The position numbers and the translations under genes were made by a program. Under the pieces are notes generated by a model. That model was not told the origin of the DNA. It ran no database searches and saw nothing but the letters and a program-made list of their open reading frames with translations. From Flavobacterium rivuli WB 3.3-2 = DSM 21788 (GTDB lineage: Bacteria > Bacteroidota > Bacteroidia > Flavobacteriales > Flavobacteriaceae), in contig NZ_KB899972.1 of the NCBI RefSeq assembly GCF_000378485.1, forward strand, positions 124,001 through 188,000: a stretch of DNA of 64,000 nucleotides. Direction: 5' to 3'. Shown here in pieces: positions 55,310-64,000 of this stretch (the first letter of the stretch is position 1; every line of letters starts with the position of its first letter).

Positions 55310-56452
55310 CTATAGTTTTGTCCACGCTGCGTTATTGCTATCGCTCTGCACCGCTGCACTTATAAATTGTAATCCCCTTAAGCCGTCATACACTGTAGGG
55401 TATACAGGTTTATGAGGTATTTTACCCGCTAAAATAGCCATTAAATGATTAGCGAAACCATGATATACGGTAGCAAAAGCTTCGAGATATCCTTCAGGAT
55501 GCCCGGATGGTATGCGTGAAATTAAGGCAGCTTCAGGATACAAGCCGTTACCATTTGGCGTAAATATCTTTTTGGGCTCATTTAGCCAGCGTGTTATAAG
55601 CTCATTAGGATTTTCCTGATGCCACTCTAAGCTACCCTTTTCGCCATATACCCTAATGGCAAGGTTATTTTCTTCGCCAGCTGCAATTTGCGAGAATGAC
55701 ATAGTTCCCTTTGCACCATTTTCCATACGTAACAGCACATTGCCATCATCATCAAGTACACGCCCTTCGCCAAAGCGGCCCAGGTCGGCAGCCAGTTCTG
55801 TAATTTTTAACCCCGTAATAAACTCAGTAAGGTTTTCGGCATGGGTGCCTATGTCGCCCAACGCCCCGCCTAAACCCGATTTAGCAGGATCTATGCGCCA
55901 AAAGTCTTTTGGGCCTTCTATTTTTTCTACGGGGGCAGCCATCCATCCCTGTAAATACTGCACTTGTATCTTACGTATTTTACCAATGTCGCCGTGAGCA
56001 ACCATAGCTTTAGCCTGGCGTACCATAGGGTGGCCGGTATAATTATGTGTCAGTGCAAAAAGTAATCCCGTTTGCTCTAAAAGGGTTACTAATTCCTTAG
56101 CCTCCTCAACATTTAAAGTCATGGGCTTATCGCACACTACATGAAAACCATTTTGCAATGCCAGTTTTGCAGGTGCAAAATGCAGGTAGTTAGGAGTGGT
56201 AATAGCTATAAAATCCATACGTTCCCCGTCGGACAATTGCTTTTCTGCCAGTATCATTTCTTCAAAATCAGCATAGCACCGTTCTTCAGGCAGAAATAAT
56301 GCTTTGCCACTCTCCTTAGATTTTTCTGCCGAGCTGCTAAACGCACCACATACCAACTCTATCATACCGTCTATAGCAGCGGCTTTGCGGTGCACATCGC
56401 CTATAAAAGAGCCAATGCCGCCGCCCACCATTCCCATTCGTAATTTTCTCAT
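55310..56452 (-). CDS. Gfo/Idh/MocA family oxidoreductase
   Basis: A 380-residue NAD(P)-dependent dehydrogenase. The Rossmann start is GMVGGGIGSFIGDVH near residue 7. CDKPMTLN near residue 120 is the EKP-type motif with the catalytic Lys. GDIGTHAENLTEF near 200 includes the conserved Asp and His. In comparable Bacteroidota loci such enzymes oxidise the C3 hydroxyl of glucosides, making 3-keto-glycosides for DUF1080 proteins. It lies 2 bp from the transporter gene (stop at 56455) and 4 bp from the isomerase gene. Confidence 0.9.
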   Translation of the reverse strand: MRKLRMGMVGGGIGSFIGDVHRKAAAIDGMIELVCGAFSSSAEKSKESGKALFLPEERCYADFEEMILAEKQLSDGERMDFIAITTPNYLHFAPAKLALQNGFHVVCDKPMTLNVEEAKELVTLLEQTGLLFALTHNYTGHPMVRQAKAMVAHGDIGKIRKIQVQYLQGWMAAPVEKIEGPKDFWRIDPAKSGLGGALGDIGTHAENLTEFITGLKITELAADLGRFGEGRVLDDDGNVLLRMENGAKGTMSFSQIAAGEENNLAIRVYGEKGSLEWHQENPNELITRWLNEPKKIFTPNGNGLYPEAALISRIPSGHPEGYLEAFATVYHGFANHLMAILAGKIPHKPVYPTVYDGLRGLQFISAAVQSDSNNAAWTKL

Positions 56453-56454
56453 AG

Positions 56455-57687
56455 CTACTCTTTATATTCTATTTTTTCATTTTTAAAAAACACGGCAAAC
56501 AGGACCATTACCACAAGTGCAAACCCCGCCGGGAATGGCCATATTGCCTGCCAGTCATGCCCTGAGGATTTTAGATATTTATGTGCATCTGTTATGCGGC
56601 CTGCAACGGCAAACCCTATAAGCATACCCACGCCATAAGTAGCAAGGGTAATAAGGCCTTGTGCAGCACTTTTTTGATGTTCGCCCGCTTTAGAGTTAGT
56701 GTATATTTGCCCGCTTACAAAAAAGAAATCGTAACACACCCCATGCAGGGCAATACCGGTAATAAGCATAAAAGAAAGTTCGCCTGCATTGCCATAAGAA
56801 AATAGCAGATAACGCACTGCCCATGCCAGCATGGCGGCAAGTAATGTTACTTTTATACCAAAGCGTTTAAAGAAAATGGGTAGCAGGAGCATAAACCCAA
56901 CTTCAGATACCTGCCCTATAGTCATTTTACCGGTAGGGTTTGCCATGCCAATCTCAGAGAAAAAAGTGTTGGCATTCTGGTAATAAAAGGCAAGTGGTAT
57001 GCATATTAATACTGAGGCCATAAAAAATACTAAGAAGTTTCTATTCGCTAAAAGTTTTAAGGCATCGAGCCCTAATAGCTGTGTAAGCGAAGATTTTTGA
57101 CCTGAAGATGCTTTGGGAGGTGTTGCAGGAAGTGTAAAGCTATATATACCTAATACTGCCGAGGCAATTGCTGTAACCAAAAATGTATTTTGAAGAAATC
57201 CCATTTTTATTGCTGAAAGAGAATCCCATTCGAACAAATAGCTTATAGCGAGGCCTGCCGCAATCCAGCCTATAGTTCCCCATACCCTTATTGACGAAAA
57301 ATCGCGTGAAGGATCTTTCATCTGGTTAAACGAAACCGAGTTTACCAAGGCAAGCGTAGGCATAAAAGCAACCATGTAAGCCAGTACATACGGGTAAAAA
57401 GCTTCAAAACTTTCTGCCTTAAAAAGCAGGTACATTAATACTGCCCCGGCAAGGTGTAGTATGCCAAGTATTTTTTCGGCATTAAAAAAACGGTCGGCAA
57501 TAAGGCCAATAATAAATGGCGCAATAATGGCACCCCACGACTGCGTAGCAAAAACCATAGCGCTTTGTGCACCTGTAGCATTAAGATTATTAGCCAGGTA
57601 AGTACCTAAGGTAACGAACCAGCCGCCCCATATAAAAAACTCAAGAAACATCATTAACGATAACCGTGTACGTATTTGTATGTTCAT
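56455..57687 (-). CDS. NupG-like MFS transporter (nucleoside/sugar permease)
   Basis: A 410-residue transporter with 12 hydrophobic segments. FLEFFIWGGWFVTLGTYL at the N-terminus and the WGAIIAPFIIGLIADRFF loop are typical of the NHS/NupG family. These are proton-linked nucleoside importers in E. coli, but many Bacteroidota copies sit in sugar-acid or keto-sugar loci as here. Substrate probably a glycoside or keto-sugar. It is tightly packed between the oxidoreductase and TIM-barrel genes. Confidence 0.87.
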   Translation of the reverse strand: MNIQIRTRLSLMMFLEFFIWGGWFVTLGTYLANNLNATGAQSAMVFATQSWGAIIAPFIIGLIADRFFNAEKILGILHLAGAVLMYLLFKAESFEAFYPYVLAYMVAFMPTLALVNSVSFNQMKDPSRDFSSIRVWGTIGWIAAGLAISYLFEWDSLSAIKMGFLQNTFLVTAIASAVLGIYSFTLPATPPKASSGQKSSLTQLLGLDALKLLANRNFLVFFMASVLICIPLAFYYQNANTFFSEIGMANPTGKMTIGQVSEVGFMLLLPIFFKRFGIKVTLLAAMLAWAVRYLLFSYGNAGELSFMLITGIALHGVCYDFFFVSGQIYTNSKAGEHQKSAAQGLITLATYGVGMLIGFAVAGRITDAHKYLKSSGHDWQAIWPFPAGFALVVMVLFAVFFKNEKIEYKE

Positions 57688-57690
57688 TAG

Positions 57691-58659
57691 TTAACTTAAT
57701 TTAGCTGCTGCCTTAAGCAACAATGCTTTGGTAGCTTTAATGCCTTCTTCTTCGCTAAGTCGGTCGCCCTCATACTCTATACCTATCCTGCCTTTGTAGC
57801 CTGCGTCTTTTACTATTTGCAGTATCTTTACATAATCTATAGTTATCTCGTTTCCATTGGCATCAAAATCATAAGTTTTAGCGCTTACCCCTTTAGCAAA
57901 AGGCATCAGCTCTTTTACACCTTTATACCTGTCATACTCATCCGTACATTTATCGCCTTCGCGCTTAATGCAAAAATTGCCAAAATCGGGCAATGTGCCG
58001 CAATTTTTCAGGTTAATGGTTTTTATTACATCTGTAAGCTTACCCGCATCAGACGATAGACCACCGTGATTTTCTACAATCACATTTATTTTGCTTTTTG
58101 CAGCATATTCTGCAAGCCTGCCCAAACCATCAACCGATTTTTCTTTCCAGATATCAAAAGTTTCGGCTCCCTTACCTGATAAATTTACCCTTATAGAGTG
58201 GCAGCCCAGCCCGGCGGCGGCATCTACCCATCGCGAATGCCTAACTATTGCGTCATTACGGGTAGCTTTGTTTACACCGGCAAGTTCGCCTTCATTGTCA
58301 ATCATGATTAATACATTGCTTACACCATTGTCGTTACTGCGGGTTTTAAGTTCCTTAACCAGTTTGTTTATAGATGCTGTGGCATTATCCTGATCTATAG
58401 TATATAGTTGGTTTACATATTCCACAGCATCAAAACCAAGTTCTTTTGCTTTTTTGGCAAAGTCGAGTGCATCGAGTGTTTTAGAATGTATTGCTTTATG
58501 CAGTGACCATTGTGCCAGCGAAAATTTAAAGAACAAGTCTTTTTCTGTTACCGGTTCATCAGTCACATCAAACAATCTATCTAATGGATTTATAATTTGT
58601 GCCAGCCCTAATGCCATGCTGAATTTGCCTGTATTTTCAAGGAATAATCGTCTGTTCAT
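57691..58659 (-). CDS. Hydroxypyruvate isomerase/xylose isomerase-like TIM barrel protein with Tat-type signal
   Basis: A 322-residue protein whose N-terminus MNRRLFLENTGKFSMALGLA looks like a twin-arginine signal. The barrel includes NVIVENHGGLSSD (Glu and His), GTLPDFGNFCI (Asp) and YKGRIGIEYEGD (C-terminal Glu), the family's metal ligands. Family members isomerise keto- and aldo-sugars. As first gene of a four-gene minus-strand operon (58659 to 54250) it may act in the periplasm on the same substrate as the Gfo/Idh/MocA enzyme. Confidence 0.83.
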   Translation of the reverse strand: MNRRLFLENTGKFSMALGLAQIINPLDRLFDVTDEPVTEKDLFFKFSLAQWSLHKAIHSKTLDALDFAKKAKELGFDAVEYVNQLYTIDQDNATASINKLVKELKTRSNDNGVSNVLIMIDNEGELAGVNKATRNDAIVRHSRWVDAAAGLGCHSIRVNLSGKGAETFDIWKEKSVDGLGRLAEYAAKSKINVIVENHGGLSSDAGKLTDVIKTINLKNCGTLPDFGNFCIKREGDKCTDEYDRYKGVKELMPFAKGVSAKTYDFDANGNEITIDYVKILQIVKDAGYKGRIGIEYEGDRLSEEEGIKATKALLLKAAAKLS

Positions 58660-58844
58660 GTTATGTTATTGTTGGTGTTATGTTTGATTCAAAATTTTTA
58701 AATTTAAAAATACAATAATATTAATACCAATGTAGGCTGTACTTAATTTTTTTGGTTGTACAACTGCCTATAATGCTTAACAACAATTTTTAAATAGTAC
58801 TTTTGGTAAAGCCATTAAACGCCTAACCGTTTATTACTATTTTC

Positions 58845-59522
58845 ATGACTAAAAATTCTATCCCACCTAAATGGGCAGCAGCTACAAGCGGATACCAAAA
58901 ATTACTATTGTCGCTTTTTTTTGCAACCTGTACTTTTGCTGTAACACATCTGCTGCATATAAATGCAAGTACCGGCATTATAATATGCTGGGACGTATTT
59001 GCCACGGCAATGATTACCATGAGCTGGATACTTTTTTTTAATACTACAGCCGAGCAGCAACATGCTATTGTAAAAAGGCAGGACGAAGACATAAGGGTAA
59101 TATTTGCCATTGTACTTACATCTGTATGTGTTAGCCTGCTGGGCACCGTGCTCTTGATACTAAATAGCGACGAATCTGTTTTTGAAAAAGATTTGCGAAC
59201 CATTGTTACACTTGCCGCCATTACAGTTTCCTGGATATTGCTGCACACCATATTTACAATACGTTATGCACACCTGTACCACAACCATGATAAGCAGGAG
59301 ACGGGTAACCACGGCATAGATTTCCCTAATGCAGAGCAGCCCGACTATATAGATTTTGCCTATTTTTCATTTGTTATAGGCATGACCTTTCAGGTATCAG
59401 ATGTTACAATTTCTTCAAAGATCGTAAGGCGCTATGTATTAATGCACAGCCTTATATCGTTTGTATTTAATACTATTATTGTGGCTTTAACTGTAAATGT
59501 AATTGCAAGTATAAGTAAATAG
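58845..59522 (+). CDS. DUF1345 family membrane protein
   Basis: A 225-residue protein with five hydrophobic segments. FAYFSFVIGMTFQVSDVTISS is the conserved DUF1345 region near residue 167. Function unknown. It is divergent from the isomerase operon and converges closely on the GH31 gene (stops 13 bp apart). Confidence 0.85.
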   Translation: MTKNSIPPKWAAATSGYQKLLLSLFFATCTFAVTHLLHINASTGIIICWDVFATAMITMSWILFFNTTAEQQHAIVKRQDEDIRVIFAIVLTSVCVSLLGTVLLILNSDESVFEKDLRTIVTLAAITVSWILLHTIFTIRYAHLYHNHDKQETGNHGIDFPNAEQPDYIDFAYFSFVIGMTFQVSDVTISSKIVRRYVLMHSLISFVFNTIIVALTVNVIASISK

Positions 59523-59535
59523 TACTGCCAAAACA

Positions 59536-62391
59536 CTACAACTTTATCTCAGCTTTTTTACCCGAATATTTTATCTGCTTGTCATACTTGCCGTCTGAAA
59601 GCAGGTTAAACACTGATTTTTTAGTTTTACTTACATACACTACATTAAAGACCCTGTCTTTTTCCATGCCCTTAAAACTGCCTTTACGGTTGCTTACGGT
59701 AAGTGTTTTAGTAGCTTCGTTATAATTAAAATCGATGGTTGCAAACTGCCCTTTTTCATAATTGTTGTTTATGCCCTCATCTTCATATAAGGTAAAGGAA
59801 GCATTGTTACCAGTATACACATAAATTGTTAGTGGTTCGGTTGATTTTTGAGACGTATACTCAATATTAGCACCTGCAATAAGTATAGAGCCCTCTTTTA
59901 TATAAAGAGGAATTTTCTCATAAGTAGCTTCGGCAGTAATGGTCTTGCCGCCTTCCGTAAACTCGCTGGTGTAAAAATCATACCATCCTGTATTGCCAGG
60001 CAGATAAACCTCTCTGTTCCTCTTTTTATATTCGGTAACAGGGTTTACCAGTATTGATGGTCCAAACATAAACTGGTTGGCAATGTTAAGTACTTTTTTA
60101 TCAGAACTAAAATCCATTGGCAGGCCACGCATCATAGTGTAATCTTCATGGTACACTTTACCGGCAAGCGAGTATATATAAGGCATTAACCTGTAACGCA
60201 GTTTATTGTAATACAAAATACTTTTATATGCAGGATGGTCATCCGGCGCTATATTATATATCTCCCTATACGGAAACTGCCCATGTGCACGGAATAATGG
60301 ACAAAAAACCCCATATTGATGCCAACGGGCATTAAGCTCACGCCACTCTTCAAGCGTTTCTCCGGTTGCATTTTCATAGCGCTTTTCTACCGAGAATCCT
60401 CCGATATCTGATGTCCAGTACGGCAGGCCCGACATTGAAAAGTTTAAACCTGCAGGTATCTGGTTTTGCAGGTCTTCCCAACGCGAACCTATATCGCCAC
60501 TCCACGTAGCGGCAGCATAACGCTGCAAGCCCGCAAAGCCCGACCGTGTTAAAATAAAAACCCGCTTATCAGGATTGGCACTTCGTTGGCCTTCATAGAT
60601 ACCCTGTGCATTTACCAGAGAGAACGCATTGTAGTTTTTTTCGGGTGCGCCAAGGTAGTTATGCCCTATCATTTCCTTGCGCACATCGGGTGGCATATTG
60701 CTATGAACGTCTGGTTCAGAGGCATCCATCCACCAGGCATCTATACCTTTTTTATACAGGTTAGCATCTAATAATTTCCAAAATGCTTTTCTTGCTTCGG
60801 GATTATACGGGTCGTAAATGGCATTTTTAAATCCAAGCCAGTCTAACCTGCCGTCAGAAACGTTTCTTGTAAGCATGAAACCTTTTGCCTTTAAGTCCTG
60901 ATAATTTTGGGTATTTTCATAAAACTTAGCCCATACAGATATCATAAAGTTTGTATGGTATTTATCGTGCAGCGTTTTTGTCATGGCAGCAGCATCAGGA
61001 AAACGATCTGTATCAAACTGTTGTGTTCCCCATTGGCCTTCTTTCCAGTACCTCCAGTCAAGCACTATATTGTCTAACCCTATTTTACGTTTCCTGAACT
61101 CGGCCACAGTGCTCAGAATTTCTTCCTGGTTGTTATAGCGTTCACGGCTTTGCCAAAAGCCCATCGTCCATTTTGGCAATAAGGTAGCTTTGCCTGTAAG
61201 CTGCCTGTATCCGCTTATTACTTTATCCATGCTATTGCCGGATATAAAATAGTAATCGATTTTTTGCCCTGCCTCAGATTCAAATGCAAATTCATTTTTC
61301 AATTCTTTAGTTAATGGCTTAGACCAGTTAAGGGCAAGGAACGACTCTGCAGAAACAGGATCCCAATCTATTTTAATCTTGTATTTTTTACCTTTTTCAA
61401 GGTTAAGCTTTATTAAATGGGTACTGGCATTCCAGCCCTGGCGCCACCTGTCGGCTACCGGTTTATCATCTATATAAAGCTTTACGTAGCCCGAATACCA
61501 TAAATTAAACTGGTGCTCGCCCGTAAATCCTGATTCGATTGAGCCCTCCCATTTTACCAGGGTATTTTTTAAATTAATACCATCGGGCAGGTTTTTAAGC
61601 GACGGTATGTAACTATAATCAATGTACGATTCCGGACGGGCAGTAATAATTTTTCCGGGATTATTTTTATCATAATACGTAGCTGTAAGCCAGCCTTGTT
61701 CTCCCTTGTCAGAAAATAATTTTAGTGTTGACAGATTTTCATAATCATGGGTATCTATAGATTTTGTTATTGAGTTATTATCCCATAAAATGCCGTAATT
61801 TTTACTCGATATAAGAAAAGGCACACCCACCTCTGTATTATATTGCGATAGTAAAACTTTTGTACCCTTGTAGTTAAAAGCTCCGTTTTGATGCTGTCCA
61901 AGCCCGTAAAAAGCCTCATCATCATCTGATGTAAATGATTGCCTTATGCTATACGACTGTTCGCCCTCGAGCGTAGTGCCCGTAAAGCTTTTGCCGCCGT
62001 ATGCTGTTTCCTGCAATAATATCTTTCCTGATTTGTCTTTAAAAACAATTTCGCCAGTTATTGTTGAAACAACTGCATCAAGATTTTTTGTAGATACTAT
62101 AACTAAATCGTTTGAATTTTTTGTTGTAAATTTTACTACAGCAGGTTGTGTATCTAATAACATCAGGCTTTTTGTAGCGTCAAAAACCGCTACAGGGCTT
62201 GCAGAAACATGTATAATATCATCTGTAATTACCTGGATTTTTACAAATGCTGCATCATTTTTTGCAGGTTTTGATATTTTAATTTCTATACCATCGGTAA
62301 GGTTTTTAAAACCGTCCTGTGCAAAAGCTGACAGCGCAGTAAAGAAGACCGCTCCAAAAAAAACTTTAAATTTTAAATTATTGCAAGCCAT
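59536..62391 (-). CDS. GH31 alpha-glucosidase/alpha-xylosidase with PA14 insert
   Basis: A 951-residue secreted enzyme with signal peptide (residues 1-24, ending AFAQ). Residues about 30-265 are the N-terminal beta domain. A PA14-like insert spans about 275-375 (FTGEHQFNLWYSGYVKLYID, KKYKIKIDWDP). The GH31 barrel follows: nucleophile Asp in AWWMDASEPD, acid/base Asp in ATWSGDIGSRW. The PA14 arrangement is typical of Bacteroidota alpha-xylosidases from xyloglucan loci. It is 88 bp downstream of the GH2 gene on the same strand. Confidence 0.92.
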   Translation of the reverse strand: MACNNLKFKVFFGAVFFTALSAFAQDGFKNLTDGIEIKISKPAKNDAAFVKIQVITDDIIHVSASPVAVFDATKSLMLLDTQPAVVKFTTKNSNDLVIVSTKNLDAVVSTITGEIVFKDKSGKILLQETAYGGKSFTGTTLEGEQSYSIRQSFTSDDDEAFYGLGQHQNGAFNYKGTKVLLSQYNTEVGVPFLISSKNYGILWDNNSITKSIDTHDYENLSTLKLFSDKGEQGWLTATYYDKNNPGKIITARPESYIDYSYIPSLKNLPDGINLKNTLVKWEGSIESGFTGEHQFNLWYSGYVKLYIDDKPVADRWRQGWNASTHLIKLNLEKGKKYKIKIDWDPVSAESFLALNWSKPLTKELKNEFAFESEAGQKIDYYFISGNSMDKVISGYRQLTGKATLLPKWTMGFWQSRERYNNQEEILSTVAEFRKRKIGLDNIVLDWRYWKEGQWGTQQFDTDRFPDAAAMTKTLHDKYHTNFMISVWAKFYENTQNYQDLKAKGFMLTRNVSDGRLDWLGFKNAIYDPYNPEARKAFWKLLDANLYKKGIDAWWMDASEPDVHSNMPPDVRKEMIGHNYLGAPEKNYNAFSLVNAQGIYEGQRSANPDKRVFILTRSGFAGLQRYAAATWSGDIGSRWEDLQNQIPAGLNFSMSGLPYWTSDIGGFSVEKRYENATGETLEEWRELNARWHQYGVFCPLFRAHGQFPYREIYNIAPDDHPAYKSILYYNKLRYRLMPYIYSLAGKVYHEDYTMMRGLPMDFSSDKKVLNIANQFMFGPSILVNPVTEYKKRNREVYLPGNTGWYDFYTSEFTEGGKTITAEATYEKIPLYIKEGSILIAGANIEYTSQKSTEPLTIYVYTGNNASFTLYEDEGINNNYEKGQFATIDFNYNEATKTLTVSNRKGSFKGMEKDRVFNVVYVSKTKKSVFNLLSDGKYDKQIKYSGKKAEIKL

Positions 62392-62440
62392 AACTGTAAT
62401 TATATTGGTTAATTTGACTATATGATCATTGTACGTTTTT

Positions 62441-62473
62441 AATCCAACTAAATGTATGTTATTTAGTTGGATT
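62441..62473. promoter_or_regulatory. 13-bp perfect inverted repeat between GH2 and GH31 genes
   Basis: Arms AATCCAACTAAAT (62441-62453) and ATTTAGTTGGATT (62461-62473) with a 7-nt loop. It has A-rich rather than T-rich flanks on both strands, so it is not a standard terminator. It lies 7 bp after the GH2 stop and 50 bp before the GH31 start. Confidence 0.4.
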
Positions 62474-62479
62474 AAAACA

Positions 62480-64000
62480 CTACTGTCCTGCCTTAACGGT
62501 TACTGATCCTGCTTTTAGCGACCCTGATGTTGCGGTAAGTATAATATCTCCGACTTCTCCTGTAGATTGTACAATAACCTGTGCCAGGCCATTAAATAAT
62601 TTACGTTTCCATGCCGGTGCAGGGGTTACAATCTGGAAGAGGCCGGGGTTGCTGTTAACAATATCCCACGGGCGTTTTTTTAATAAAGGGGTTGCAACTA
62701 TAGCTATAGTATTTTTACCCGCATGTACCAGCGACTGGTCTATTACAAACTCTTTACTTTCTTTTAATTTTGTGGCTATAGCAGTACCGTTAATATAAAT
62801 AGTTTCTTCGACACCTACATTATTGCTAAAAAAGTTTATGGTAGCACCTTTTTGCCATTGTGGTAATGTAAATGTACCCCTGTATAATACCACCGGTGCT
62901 TTTTTGCCAAACTCCTCAGTACGGTCATCTTTAAAGGCAGCATCCCACGAAGCATCATTGTAATTAGCCGTAACCTCATTAGTGTTGCCATCTAAGCTTT
63001 GAACTATCTTTTCCTTCAAACCCTCAATGGCAGCAACTTCAATAGTTTCTATAAAACGGTCTTTTTCTAACGATGTTGGGTTACCATTACCCACACCTAT
63101 TATTTTGCCGGGACCCTTTATAGAGAACGTAATTTCGTTATCTGCCGTAGGGACATGCAGGCCATTACGGTCTTTTACATCTACGGTAATCATGGCAAGG
63201 CTGCTACCATTTGCTGTAATTTTATTTTTATCAGATGATACCTTTATCGTCTCAGCTCCTTTAGTTGTTTGTGCTTTGTCTGTAAGTACCTTTTTACCAT
63301 TTTTATACCCTACAGCTTCCAGAGTACCGGGGGCGTAGTTAACCTCCCATTGTAAATGGCTGTTGGCCTGCATTGCTTTTTTTCCTAAACTTTTTTTGTT
63401 TAAAAACAGCTCCACTTCGTCGCAGTTGCTGTAAGCCCAAACCTCAATAGGCTGGCCTTCTTTGCCCTGCCAGTTCCAGTGTGGCAGCAGGTGCAAAACA
63501 GTTTCATTAGCCCACCAGCTTTTTAGGTACCAGGTATCATCTTTAGGGAAACCGCAAAGATCTACCATACCAAAATAAGACGTTATAGACGGCCAGCCAT
63601 AAGGCGTAGGCTCGCCACGGTAATCAAACCCTGTCCATATAAACATGCCACCAAGGTAAGGGCGCGATGCATAATGTTTCCATCCGTCTTCTATGCTTAT
63701 AAAATTGCTGTTTGGTGCCTTATCATAGGCCGGAATAATGTGCTTTGTATCATCCCTGAAATAAGCACCCCGCGTAGCATTAGTACTCCCCTCTTCGGTA
63801 CCCCACAGGCTTTGGTTTGGGAAAAGTTTATGCTGCTCATCGGTGCTTTTGTTTACTATATAATTAATGCCTAACAACTCCATTACCGTTGTAATTCCCT
63901 GGCTGCCTATACGTCCGCTAAACGCTGCAGTTACCGGGCGTGTGGTATCTAACGACTTTACATAAGCCTGCATGGTTGTGGCTATGCGCGCACCCTCTAC
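62480..64000 (-). CDS. GH2 family beta-galactosidase-like enzyme (5' part outside window)
   Basis: The last 506 residues are present; the gene enters from the right edge, so the signal peptide and the acid/base Glu are off-window. LWGTEEGSTNATRGAYF and GGMFIWTGFDYRGEPTPY are the C-terminal barrel motifs of GH2. KSWWANETVLHLLPHWNWQG starts a DUF4982 domain (about residues 180-290 of this part), then Ig-like beta domains (TADNEITFSIKGPG). The nucleophile Glu is likely in GTEEG. It pairs with the GH31 gene downstream, suiting xyloglucan or a galacto-oligosaccharide. Confidence 0.9.
   Translation of the reverse strand, partial: VEGARIATTMQAYVKSLDTTRPVTAAFSGRIGSQGITTVMELLGINYIVNKSTDEQHKLFPNQSLWGTEEGSTNATRGAYFRDDTKHIIPAYDKAPNSNFISIEDGWKHYASRPYLGGMFIWTGFDYRGEPTPYGWPSITSYFGMVDLCGFPKDDTWYLKSWWANETVLHLLPHWNWQGKEGQPIEVWAYSNCDEVELFLNKKSLGKKAMQANSHLQWEVNYAPGTLEAVGYKNGKKVLTDKAQTTKGAETIKVSSDKNKITANGSSLAMITVDVKDRNGLHVPTADNEITFSIKGPGKIIGVGNGNPTSLEKDRFIETIEVAAIEGLKEKIVQSLDGNTNEVTANYNDASWDAAFKDDRTEEFGKKAPVVLYRGTFTLPQWQKGATINFFSNNVGVEETIYINGTAIATKLKESKEFVIDQSLVHAGKNTIAIVATPLLKKRPWDIVNSNPGLFQIVTPAPAWKRKLFNGLAQVIVQSTGEVGDIILTATSGSLKAGSVTVKAGQ

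Overview
The window comes from a low-GC Bacteroidota genome and reads like Flavobacterium or a close relative. The evidence is the TAnnTTTG-type -7 boxes in front of many genes, a TonB-dependent receptor with a carboxypeptidase-regulatory-like N-terminal domain, a rho gene with a long disordered insert, and families typical of the phylum (DUF5690, DUF4293, paired DUF3857 proteins). No rRNA, tRNA or CRISPR array was found. Both window ends cut through genes: an FAD oxidoreductase at the left and a GH2 beta-galactosidase at the right.

Layout. 1-7435: a phosphonate-catabolism-like locus (HpnW-type FAD oxidoreductase, DUF5690 membrane protein, divergent HpnZ-type alcohol dehydrogenase), then MarC and a large TonB-dependent receptor. 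A 15-bp palindrome of the form TTTAC-N5-GTAAA occurs three times around the divergent promoter and twice upstream of the receptor gene, which suggests one regulon. 8087-12601: ClC channel, HPP protein, two VOC proteins, LpxR-like protein and TerC. 12677-16729: two abutting DUF3857/transglutaminase-like secreted proteins. 16920-23623: Bcr/CflA efflux pump, Na+/H+ antiporter, NudK-like Nudix hydrolase and an acyl-CoA oxidase-like dehydrogenase.

24105-30094 is the accessory part. Two paralogous CheY-like regulators flank a REP-associated tyrosine transposase (RAYT) with a tandem array of about 157-bp units, a Dam-like methyltransferase, a ParB/Srx-like gene broken by a 5-bp tandem duplication, and two small paralogous unknown genes. 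A 7-bp minisatellite and a GAF histidine kinase follow. Each array unit carries a copy of the RAYT gene's own 3' end plus two REP hairpins.

31928-37223: CDF transporter, acidic and small hypothetical proteins, bestrophin, a REP-like intergenic cluster, an XAC2610-like protein and a GH114-like lipoprotein. 37368-46402 is core: birA, rsfS, ftsH, LUD protein, cdsA, psd, acyl-CoA-binding protein, a lipoprotein superoxide dismutase, rho and a DUF4293 protein. 46727-51508: a zinc-ribbon SDR protein, a cyclic-nucleotide-domain histidine kinase, and a response regulator fused to a thioredoxin-reductase-like flavoprotein that lacks the CxxC. 51625-64000: cupin and AraC regulator, then a carbohydrate region (DUF1080, two sugar isomerase-like TIM barrels, Gfo/Idh/MocA oxidoreductase, NupG-like transporter, GH31 with PA14, GH2) resembling 3-keto-glycoside processing loci.

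The observations most worth following are the proposed phosphonate regulon including an outer-membrane receptor, the RAYT-tail/REP tandem array, the frameshifted ParB-like/methyltransferase cassette, and the kinase/flavoprotein-regulator pair. All family calls are from reading the sequence; no database search was run.
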